Below are positions 33,397 to 45,300 of a stretch of DNA of 64,000 nt, one piece after another; position 1 is the first letter of the stretch, and every line of letters begins with the position of its first letter. Below the pieces are notes generated by a model that had not been told where the DNA came from, searched no databases, and saw only the letters and a list, made by a program, of their open reading frames with translations. The stretch is from the NCBI GenBank assembly GCA_963978905.1, contig OZ022257.1, positions 33,679,685 to 33,743,684 of the forward strand, given 5' to 3'. Both the position numbers and the translations under genes were made by a program. The stretch is from Trichostrongylus colubriformis (lineage: Eukaryota > Nematoda > Chromadorea > Rhabditida > Trichostrongylidae).

Positions 33397-36300
33397 GTTG
33401 GATTTTCTTAAACTACGTTAGACACAAGAGCAATGGTCATGTTTGATTCGCTCGAGTTAAAAGATCACCATTCTTAGGTGCTCAAATTTGCCCATTCAAC
33501 CTAGTTAAGCGATTTTACTCTTCTGTGCGGCGTTTCCTTGATTATTTGTAGTGGCTTTTGTAGGGCACATTTTCTCTAACTAGCCTCCCAAAAAGATTCC
33601 AATCTTAAAGCCATTAAATTCTATAGCCATCCTTGAAGCAATCGTCCACGAAAAGTTAAGTTCTTCTGCTACCCACATTTCATGTAATATCTGCTTACTA
33701 GAAGCCACATAGAAAGTTTCACGCGCATGTACAAGGATCCAGTTGAGCTCCTCAATGTGACGGCCTACGGGATGGAGCGTCCCAGTGGATGCGAACGCTA
33801 GAGAGCTGAGGAGCAAAGAGGCGACGGTGTGGTCAAAGCAGAGTGAGAAGTGATTCAACATTGGGAGCGAAAAATTTAAGCGCGCTCTGACCGCTGACGG
33901 CAGTTCAGATGTTGTTCGGGAAATGTGGTGGGAATCCATGCCAGCTGCTCTTCTCCTACTCTTTCGTTGTGTGCTTTGGTACAAAGGAAATTCCTTGGTT
34001 CTCTCTGTGTTTGCACCGTATCTAGCAAAATGATCGCAAAGAAATTAGAATCATGGAATTTCCCTGGACAATTTTTCGAAGCGCTTTGCATGACCACATG
34101 GTGATAAGGTTGTAGTTACGGGAATTTCTGAGTTCCCTTCGTTTAGAGGAGATATTGGAAGCGCATCCCTCATACTGTGATACGGGTGCCTTGTACAATC
34201 TTAATCGTTACTGGTGGGAAAGCGTGGGCGCCCACGTACCCCGCTCTTTGGGTTACGCACAGACGCTGGAATCGGGTTAGCGCTCCACGCTAATTGGATC
34301 ACCAAACCGCCAGGTGTTTTGCTTTCTCGTTGGAATTGGCCGCGCACGAAAGCACGTTTCCGCCCGAGAAGAGGTAACTTTGACTTTATTCGAGTGCCCT
34401 GGCATACACCCTCGGGTTTTAGCAAGTAGGACCGAAATGCTATTAACTCATTATTGCCACTAGGTACGATCAAGTAGCATCCGTTCATGAAATCTGACTT
34501 GAAAAGTTTTTTGGTATGTTCTCCTTTAAAGGCAGCATTAGGGGAAAGTCGGACGAAAAGTAAAAGAAATAGTGCATATGAAAGTCGAGATGCCTAGTAA
34601 CAGGATAGTGGAGAAAAACGGATGGAAATGGCCAAAAACCGAAAAACAGACCCCGTTGCCACCGTTGATTCTCGACCCGGACGACCTTCCCGTCAAGAGG
34701 CGGGTAGTCTGATCCAGTTTCCCATTGGCATGTTGCTAAGTAAACACAAGGAATGTTTGGAAATACGACAGGATCTACAGGGTGGCGAATAAATACGTGC
34801 GCCAAAAAAAGCTTTCGAATTCTATTGTTTGCTAACGAATTTTTGAAGAAAGTTATTTTTATAAAACAATAGGCGATAACATCCTATAATTACAAAGAAT
34901 TGTCGAAGTGGCCACCATCAGCTTCGATAGAGACGTTAATTCGTTTCTTCTTGGAATCAAAGGTGCGGCGCAGGTATTTATCGTCTAAATCGTACTGAAT
35001 TTCGATCAATTCTTTTCGCAAAGTTACCAGATTCTTTGCATTTCGGCTCCTGAGTTGCTCTTTCATGGATCCCCACACAGAAAGATCCAATAGATTCAGA
35101 TTTTGGCTGTTTGCAGGCCACAAATCCTTCGTCAAAAAAGGGCCGATTTTGGTCTCCAGGCAGCGAATCGTTGTTTTAGCTCCATAGGCTTGTGTTTTGC
35201 CTTTTTGAAAGATAAAATTGAGGTGTTCTTGTCTCCAGGGCACCACAGCTTTCATGAGAATCTCTTCTTGGGAGACTTCTGCATTAATTTTCACGTTTTT
35301 ACAATAAAAATCAAAGGGGTCTTGCCTGAGGCACTGTTGCCGCCCCAAACCCTTAAGCTTTCAGGCAACAGACTTCTCGTGGCAGTTTTTGCTTGCGATG
35401 GTTCTTGAAAGCTGAGCAAAGAACTTGACGATGATTCTGAGAGTTTTTAGACACTTCAGCGGTGAAAATTCTCCCATCAGGTCAAAGGGCGTCCTCGATT
35501 CGGCGCATTTTGAAAAATTCCCGTATCCTCTTGCATTTTTCCTTCCAATTTTGCTCTGCTTGATCGGTAAGAACTTTTTCGTTATACAGACGATAACTAC
35601 GGAGTCCTAGCTCATTCTTCAAGTTCATTTGAACAGATTTGCGAGAAATGTTTAGCCGACTCGCCATCTTGTTTAAGCTCAGACCATCTTTTTGGTGAGC
35701 CCTTTTCTTAATAATCTCAAACACCTGTTGGGTGTTCACTGTACGTTTTCTCCCACTTCTGGGTTTGGTAAGGATGTGTCCTTCTACTTTCCATTGCTCT
35801 ACAATCTTTTGGACAGTCCTCAGAGGAATGCCGAGTCTCGAAGAAACTGCTAAACTCTTCATCCCACCCTCAGCTAACTGCGCAATCGCGTTAGGGCCTG
35901 AGCATTTCTTCATCATGCCAGTAAAGCATAATTTTTTTCTACAAACCAATAATAAGAAACAAATGAGTACTCAGAAAAAGAGAAAGTATGTACAAATGCA
36001 TTCTACAATAATTAAAACGGAGGTAAAGTTGCGCGCACGTAATTATTCGCCACCCTGTACTTTTTAGAGTGAGCTTCAAACTAAAGCTGCGAAAGCGCGC
36101 CGCAAAACCTACGATCCCGCCGCATCTTCTTGCCGCTCCCACCCAGTCAATCGGGAATTACGTCATCGGGAGGCGGCACCGCTGTGTCCAAGAGGCGAAA
36201 CCGCTGCATGGTTGCGGCGTTTTGCAGGGTTTCTACAGCTTGGAGGGGCGCTTTTTCACTGGGATTTCGCCACAGAAAGCCTTCTTAGGCCCAGGACTAC

Positions 36301-39300
36301 CATGTGAGTGACTTTTTGTAGGGTTTTCTCCATTACCGCATTACCCCTAATGCTGCCTTTAATAAAAAGGATGAGTGTGCAAAACCAGCATAAAAACGGA
36401 GGGTTTTCCTTCACAAAAAACGCGGCTTTGCACAGATTCGAACAGCCGTATCAGCCTGCTTGTAGAGAGTTCAGAATATTACAAGCTCGTGAGAGACTTT
36501 GGGTGCCGTATCAGCTGGTATTTAGGTTTCGTTCTGTCGTGGCAACAACTGCTCGAACAGTGTATACTTTCTCAACGAAGGATTGCAGTCTCCCGTTGAA
36601 CGATATTGGAGATACCGGATAGCTGTACTTCATGGTAAGCCGTTCTTTAAGGGCTCCGAAAGGAAATTAGAGTATTCAGAAGTAGAAAGTCATATTTTCT
36701 GTGAATTTTGACGTGGATTTTGAAGAAGTGATCCGAAAATCGCGTTGGAGTGTGCTCCTTGAGAACACCGAAAGGAGTAAATCTGACAGACTGTGGAGAG
36801 AATATGAAAGGGGTGCCCAACTGTGCAACAGTGGAGAGAGAAAGGAAATAAAACTGCAAAAACCCTCTTCTCTGTTTCCCTCTTTCGCGCCCCTCTGCAT
36901 CACTAGCCGGTGAGGTGGCTGCAGACGGGCGAGGGGCTAGGTTAGGTGCCACGAACGTGTTTCGCCCTACAGGCAAATGCGTGGCATCGCGACTCGAAGT
37001 ACCGCGGGGTCGTGATTGGACCTCTAGCCGCTCTTTTTCAATGAGTGATTCGCTACATTATCTCTTCGAACTGGAATGCTTGTTTCAGAAAGCGTGTCGT
37101 CCCAGTTCTTACTTTCTTTTTATCCCAGGCGCTGCTTTCAGCACCCCGTCACCACCTGTCGGAGGCCGTGTCCTCTTATGTCAGGATTTCGCACCGCGGC
37201 ATGTCACAAGCGAATCAATGCGGACGAGCTAAAGGCTCCACGTTGTTAGGTCCCGAAGCGATTACAACTAAACTGCGTATCGCGTCCCTAGTAATACCGT
37301 GTAATCGTTCTAAGACCGAGTAATACCGTAATCCTGACATAAGGGTACACACCCCCTGCCGAGATATATTCGACTGAGCGATGTTGTGCGCGGGGTAAGA
37401 TCCACCCCTTGGCCTGATCGTTGTCCCAATCTTTCCACATATGCGAATCCGAAAACTTGCCTCTGAAAGGATTATTTCATTTCATTGTTCCTCAAAGCGG
37501 CGACACTTAGCACGTTTGCTTCCATATTCAACAGTGCCCTAGAATTACCCTTTAAATGATTCTAGTATTCGTGGGTAGAGAGTAGGACGAGTTTGGTAAC
37601 CAGGAAAATGGTTATGTTACTAGAATCCACTCTCCTACATATGTAAGCTTTTGGTGCAACCCCGTGGAAGGGTTGATGCACGAGTCATATTCAATCACAC
37701 TCTTTCCTCACTATAAATGAAACATTAGTGCGTAGGAGGAGGATCACGGCTTTCATTCGCATCTGATCAACTCTCCAAGCAGAATGCAATGCCATTCGTC
37801 AGCTCCTTCAATCTCTCTTTCGTTCTCCCTATGTTCGAAAGTTTTTTGCGCTTTCAACCCTAGCTGAGATGTTTCATACCACTGGTTTTTGAGGAGTCGC
37901 ACTCATCGTCGCTTGGTGGGTGCTGGGTTCATCAGCAATTCTGATCGCTCGTTACTTCAAGCCGTTGTTTCCAAGGAAGAAGCTTCTTGGCACTGCTGTC
38001 TGGTTCCAGGTGAGTGCAGAGTTTGAAAGCTGTATTAAGAAATGCAACATTAATCTTCTTCTCCCATGAATGGAAAGAACTGTAGCGATTTCAGCTTCAT
38101 CGAGACATTTTTCTGATTTCGCTCGTTCTTCAAATACTTGCAGTCATCTTCATTTTCTGGCAAGCTAACTGGGTCTGGTACCAGTGCTCTTACCAATGTA
38201 CGCCTAAGGTGTGTTTGGCTCATCTAACGAATAATGAATTCTTGAGTCCTTTATGTAATAAAGTCCTTTATGTAATCCTTCTATAGGTCTTTATGTAGTC
38301 CTTTTATAGTAAAGTCCTTTAAGTATTAAAAGGATTGGGTATGGAACTGCGTCCATTGGGCTGAGGGTTAAGCACAGGTGGACGGACCCTCAGGAGGGTG
38401 TCGTACATAGTTTTGAAAGCGGGAAGCGAGGGGGTCGAATTTCCATGTTTTTTTTGTGGGTATGTGGGTATGTAGATATCCACGCACTGTCAAGGAGAAA
38501 TTGGCGAACAAGGCGATTTCGCCAAAAAGGTATTCAGTCGGCACTCATACTTTGCTGCTGCTTCGCTGCTAGACAGCAGTGCTATGGTTTATCGACTGAC
38601 GGCTTCTTTAAGGAGACACCTTGAGTTAAAAATGAGTAGCGTCGAGAGTGTTTACAAGGAAGTCGTACTTCCCAGAAATTTTCCTTAACACAATGCTTGA
38701 CCTTTGTTGCGCTTCAATATTCCTGCCACAAAGTTCGGTTTTCGCTTCGAAACATGTTTCCTACATACACATAGATTTGATACAGTCTTTTTGGTAGAGG
38801 AGAAGTTCCTTCACCTTGATTTATCTATTTATTTGCTTGTTAATTTATTTACTTTTCATTTATTTATTTTTTTGCTTATTCAAAACGCATTCACAATAGT
38901 GTGTCTTAGATAAGCGTGAGCACCACTAACCAAGCATCGACTACAGATGCCAGATAAATACATGGTGCCGACAAATACACCCAATGAGGGAGAAAAGGAT
39001 TCATGATATAAAAAAACAACTAGAAGTATTCGAAGACACTGAAACACAACCTTGACACTTTATTAATAACCAGTAATCTTGAAATTTGCTAACGGAAAAC
39101 TGAGTGGGATGTAAGGGACTGAATTCATCTACTTACTTATTTAATTACTTACTTACGCTCGTGCGCCACAAATTACAGCTTGGAGTTACATTTGACTGGT
39201 GAAGAAAAAACATTTTGAGAAGGCGCAGGCGTAGTGACACTCGCAAATATGCATGTCGGACCCAGGAACCAAATTTTCGGATACTTTACATATGTACCAA

Positions 39301-42300
39301 GCGCTGCGGACGTTACAAGAAGACATTTATTTGCTTGCTCTATTAGACACATTAGGTTGTACCAAAAGTCTTGTAGGATTTTTCCAAAAACATCAATAAC
39401 ACTTGTTCACTTTGAAACAGATCTAGGCGGTTCAAGAATATGATAGGACTTTCTCTAATCTTTTTAACAAAACATATTGAGCCGCCAGATCCGTGAAGAG
39501 AGCTCAAATGCCGTAGTCGATACCCACCAAACACTCGGTGTCATCTACTGTGAATGGTGTTGCGGCACCAAAATGACGGAAGCTTGCCACTCCGTCAACG
39601 CTGCATTGGGCAAGGGATTTGGCTCAGAGGCCGTGAGCCGCTGGTTCGTTAGCTTCAGCAACGGCGGGATGACATGGAAATCAAATTTCGCCCAGAACGG
39701 TGCTACTTCGGGGACGCGGAAGGAACGCTTTTCCACGAGGTGCTGGAACAAGACGAGACAGTCACCGCTGCCGTATACATCCGCCAGCTCCAGCAGCTCG
39801 CTGTCGCTGTTCGAGAAAAGAGCCAGAGAAGGTCCACGGTCGCCCTACTTCATGACGACGCCAGTTCCAACGTCGCGAAATGCACCCGGGTCAAGCTAAG
39901 GGAGCTCAGCTAGGGTATCCTGCCCCACCCGCCCACTCTCCAGACATTGCCCCTTCTGACTATCACCTTTCCATCCTCTAAAATCCTTCCTGGCCAAGAG
40001 AAAATTCGCTGATTATGACATGCTTGCAAAGGCAGTCGCTGACTTCTTCGACTCTCAGAACCCGGGTGTGTATGAAGTGGTACGAATGAATTTCTTCGCA
40101 CCTGATGTGCGAAGAAGTAATTGCGCTTCACACCTAATGTGCGATGAAGTAATTAACGAGGGCGAGAATCTGAGGTTACCCAATTATGTAGCCTACAACA
40201 GCCACCAAAAGAAAAATAATATGAGTAAAGGAAGACAGGAGTAAATGAATTTTATATCCTGTGTTACAAGACAAAAAAGTGTTTCAATTTGTGAACACAC
40301 ATCCAGTATTCAACCAATAACTCTTGAATGAATATGAACCCAAAGATCACAAGATTTGGCCTTAGTGCGTACAAAGTTTCACTTAGAAAAAGGGAACTTC
40401 CATGCATCACTTGTAATAAATATATTTGAAACGCATGTAATACCCGACAAAAAAATTTACCTATTTCTGGCTTTCTTTATTCATATCATTTTTCTTTTGG
40501 TGGCTGTTGTAGGCAAGTCACATGATCGGATGATCCCAGATTCTCGCCTCTCGTTAATTTACTTCTTCACACATTAGGTGCGAAGAAAGTCATTCGTACC
40601 ACTTTATACACGCGCTCAGAGGGGGGTCCGCGGTCACCCTTCTTCATGACAACGCCCACCCATACGTCGCGAAGTGTACACAGGCCAAGCTACAGCAGCC
40701 CGGCTGGGATGTGCTGCCGTACCCGCCATACACTCCAGACATTGCCCCTTCTGACTATCACCTTACCCATCCTCATGAATCCTTCCCGGTCAAGAGAAAG
40801 TTCGCTGATTATGACATGCTTGCAGAGGCGATCGCTGACTTCTTCGACTCTCAGAACCCAGAGTTCAGGGAGGATAGAATCAACGATCTTCCTGAGATGG
40901 CAGAGTGTTGTCGATAACAATGGTGTAAACGTTGTTGCCTATTTGTCGTTCCTTGGAAAAAATAACCATAAACTGTGATACTCGATTAAATCCTGCAACC
41001 TAATACCCTAATACCTAATACCTAATAATACCTAATACCTAATATCTAAGTATATGTAGCCTAAATACTATTCGATAACTGTTTATCTTCATTCCTAATG
41101 TGGTTTCTTTTTCGTCTATTATTTTTTGTTTCTAGTACTATCTTTTATGGTGTCTTTGCTGTTCTTGTACTACATTATTTTTGATTCTATTTTTCTGATT
41201 TATCTTTGGTTTCTGATTCCATCTGATCATTACCTTTTCAAACTTCATCTTTATTAAGGACTTCTCGAAAAAGATGCATGCAATCGTTGGTGTTATTGCC
41301 ACTGTGTTAGCATTGATGCAACCGTTCGCAGCCTTCCTACGCCCATCTCCGAACTCTCGATACCGCTTCATTTTCAATTGGGGTCACTGGCTGGTTGGGA
41401 TGACTGCATGGGGTTTCGCAAGTAAGTTTTTACTTTATCGACTCGAACGCAGTGGGTAACAATTGAAATGACAGGGGAGGACTGAAACGACTGTCATAAT
41501 GGGGACCTGGTTGTTGTGCAAGCGATGCATGGGCGCAATGAAATTTCGCACTGAAAAACACGCTAAAAATTTAGAGACTCAAACTGACCTGACAGAGCCT
41601 TAACTAATGGTATGCATTACATACGATGTCGATTATTGCGCGCACTGAACGCCGGCCGTGATTGCGTAGCCCTGCGTCTATGTCGTCCTTCGCCGTCTGG
41701 GTCTCGCCGATTCCCCTAAGCCTTTTTAGGGAATAAGCTTTGGCTTCGCGTACTCTGACCTGTCTGGTGTCTGACCTCGCTGCGGGAGGCGCGTTGCCGA
41801 AGAAAAGCCAGCTGTCTTCAAGCCGGTACGCAATCACGGCCGGCGTTCAGTGCACGCTATAATTTATACCCATTACATACTTGCGTGATATAGCTTCTCC
41901 TCTGAAAGGCGAGCAGAATAAGAACCCAATTCCCAGATTTTCTGTCTTTCCGCGTGATTTTTCTTCAGTCCCGCCACACCTCAGCATCGGTACTTTCATT
42001 TCCAAATGGTGACCAACTTAGCGTACACACCACTTCAACTTAGTTATTGAAAAGGGCGGAGGTGATGTACTGGCAGGTGAGCGCTCTCCCCTCTCGCGGT
42101 GTGGGGATCGAATCCCGCCGCATCAGTGCCCACCCAAATCAAAGAAACATTATTTATGGTAGAAAGCTGGTTGTCCGCAGACGATGTGAATTCGTACCAG
42201 ACCTTAGGTAACTGTATAGGCCAAATCACTTGTCACACTATTATGAGGAACTGGGATGCACGGCACATCCCCCAAGTGGGGACTCTTTTATTCACCGTAA

Positions 42301-45300
42301 AAAATCTTTACTCCGATTTAGGCACGGCTATGATTCTGTCACTACCGATGGGTAAGACAGGATTGAATTCAGTCTATGGATACGCTCCCAACTGGATTAT
42401 GGGAGGTTACATTCTATTCTTCATCGCAATCAATGTTATCATGGAGATGCTTGCCACCAACAACGAGCCTCGCATGGAGAAAAATGGTTAGGAATGTGTT
42501 CATTTTTATGTTTCGAAGCATTGAGTCAAGAAGAAACGAATTTCTGATGAGCACTCTATTTTCCGTATTGAGAAAAGAAATCTGCGAATACATTTGATTT
42601 GTTTCAGTCTCGGAACTTAAGCCGCATCGTTTTATTGTAGGCCCGAATGGTATGGCTCTTTCTCATTTAAATGGGCCTGCGGTGGAATCTCCTTTGGCGC
42701 CGCCAACGGTATGTGGTACTATTAGCATTTGATACTGCACGTCTTCCTTTATTTTTTCACCCACGGATTGTAATACCACGGCTGCTTAACGGGTGATAGT
42801 AATACTAATAGCGGCCTCGAACTAGGTGCAAACTTCCTATAGTTCTGAAATCAAATTTGACGATTGTTGTGAATGATCCAATGGCCAGCTTGTCATTTCG
42901 ACTAGTAAGAGCTTCTCGAGACATGCTGTGGGAGGTATGTCGGGTGATTCTGTGTTCCGCAGTGGTATGCACACATCCTATCGTCCCTAGTGAAGTTTTA
43001 AGGGATTTTTGCAGAAGAGCAAGAGTGATTGCGTTTTCCAACAAGTCTTTACAGCCTTAACCCTCTATGCTATGTAACTTGGTGAAAACTGTTGCAAATT
43101 GGTGTGATTAAAGGTGCTAACTAGAGCAGCAGTCGAGTTAGAATCTCAAGGAGTGGCCTTCACTCTCATTTTATTTTTGAAAACGTGCTTCCCTCCGCCC
43201 CCGGCTTACGCTTGTGGCGCTGATCGACCTATTACGTGTCGGTCGCCGATTCAAGGTAGCCTCAGTCAAGCACACTTTGTAACGAGTTGTCTTGTAAGCT
43301 GAGAGAAGGGAATTGGCCCTAAGAGACTGTCTCGTTAAAGAGCTAAAGTATGCCATTTGCACCACATGCCTTGTCTTGGCTTCACTAGATATCTTGGGCA
43401 GAGGTTACAACCGCACAATCCTACGGATCGCAGAATCGCAAGATCGCAATGCGTACTCCTAGCTGATAGTGCTCTTTTATGGGCGACGGCGGCAAAATTA
43501 TGTATATTAGGTTGGCAACTAAGCAATTGCGGATTCTTAAATACTGCTTTTTTCCTCAAAACTGCTTTCCACAAAATTTCTTCTGTACATACAGTAGCGC
43601 TCAAAAATCTTCGGCCAAAACTTTTTTGTCATAACTTTTTTTCTACTTGACCAAATTTGACAAAATTTTAGTATGTGGTGCTTGAACCTACTGCCAGCAT
43701 TTCCTTCTACGTGAGTGCCGCTCGACACTTTTCATAGATTTTTTACAAGAATTTACTGAAGATCACCGGAAAAAAGTAAAAGGTCTGGTCAAGAAAAACG
43801 GCTTTCTTCACAAAAACAAAACGAGCAAGCCTCAGAGAACATTAATATTGTGTAGAAAGACCACGACTTTTGATGACAACGGCACAGCGGGACGGCATAG
43901 CGATGGCACTCCAAAAACAAAAAATTTCATATAACCACGTAACCTACACTGCTGATCGCCAAAGTAGTATATTAAGTATGCAGTGTCTCTAAGTACAACA
44001 TACTAAAATTTTTCTCGGATCGGTGCAGCTGCAAAAAAGTTACACGTGAAGAACCCATGTGAAAAACCATTTCGCCCAAGACTTTTGAGCGCTACTGTAT
44101 ATATGTAGTACAAGTCCACACGCATCTATAGGTATTGTTGTCTTCCATCTCCCGGATAACCCTTTTCGGCAAAATAAAAATATCAAAAGTCACCTAATTT
44201 TCAATTCCAATTTTTTTCTTTGAATGGCGTTAGACAGGGAAAGCGAAAGGTGATAATCCGATGGAGAAAGATCCCTACTATATATAAAGCGCTAAGGCGT
44301 CTGTCCCTCCGTCTGTCACGAAATTAGGTATCATATGAAAAACGACCTGTGCAGATGGGGCCAAGTGTGGTATGGGTAGGGCATGGGACAGGAAGTAAAG
44401 ACCACACATGGACCAAATTAAGCTCCGCCCACGGGGGCGGGGCGTGCACTGGAATGTTTGGCTTTCTGCCCGAAAATGTTGATTACGTTCGAACGTGCTC
44501 CTAACGTAGGGAGAAGATGGATTTAGGTCAGGGATGAGTCTCTGAAGGTCAGGAAAGAATGCAGGGCACAGTGGGCGGGGCATTTAAAGTGGTGGGCGGA
44601 GCTTGGACGTTACATGAAAAACGACCTGTGGAGATGGGGACAAATGCGGTATGGGTCGGGCATGGGACACTAAGTAAAGACCACACATGGACCAAGTTAA
44701 GCTCCGCCCATAATGGGCGGGGCCATCGTGGAATGTTCAAAAATTGTTGATTGGGTTCGAATGTGCCCCAAACATAGGGAGAAGATGGATTTAGGTCAGG
44801 GATGAGTCTCTGAAGGTCAGGAAAGAATGCGGGGCACAGTGGGCGGGGCATTTAAAGTGGTGGGCGGAGCTTGGACGTTACATGAAAAACGACCTGTGGA
44901 GATGGGGACAAATGCGGTATGGGTAGGGCATGGGACACTAAGTAAAGACCATACATGGACCAAGTTAAGCTCCGCCCATAATGGGCGGGGCCATCGTGGA
45001 ATGTTCAAAAATTGTTGATTGGGTTCGAATGTGCCCCAAGCATAGGGAGAAGATGGATTTAGGTCAGGGATGAGTCTCTGAAGGTCAGGAAAGAATGCAG
45101 GGCACAGTGGGCGGGGCATTTAAAGTGGTGGGCGGAGCTTGGACGTTACATGAAAAACGACCTGTGGAGATGGGGACAAGTTTGGATGGGTAGAGCATGG
45201 GACAAGAAGTGAAGACCACACATGGACTAATTTAAGCTCCGCCCACGGTGAGCTGGGTGTGCACTGAAATACTCTGTCCTCAAGAAAAAGAGCAATACAG

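Larger units (their letters stand above)
34525..36362. mobile_element. MITE with TTTAAAGGCAGCATTAGGGG ends, split by a maT element
   Basis: Left end TTTAAAGGCAGCATTAGGGG (34525) and right end CCCCTAATGCTGCCTTTAA (to 36362) are inverted copies. Body parts 34560-34775 and 36060-36340 match, in order, the intact sister at 11355-11872 (inverted). Without the insert it would be about 560 bp. It lies in intron 6. Confidence 0.8.
39352..41003 (+). mobile_element. Mariner element split by a fold-back MITE
   Basis: Ends TTAGGTTGTACC (39352) and GCAACCTAA (to 41003), with TA at the right flank. Minus the 545-bp insert, about 1.1 kb remains, so it is internally deleted. It lies in intron 9 of the DOMON-b561 gene, in sense orientation. 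Confidence 0.8.

Noticed and set aside
33478..33505. Mini-exon reading VLKFAHST before helix 1
   Set aside because: Its phase does not fit exon 37894, whereas 36526-36634 supplies the expected His-Gly in the right phase.
36647..36976. Another MITE of the TTTAAGGGC type beside exon 7
   Set aside because: A left end (TTTAAGGGCTCCGAAAGG) is present and the interior resembles the 9.3-kb family, but I could not find a convincing right end.
44337..45180. CRISPR-like array
   Set aside because: Repeats are 268 bp, contiguous and spacer-free, in a eukaryotic Helitron.
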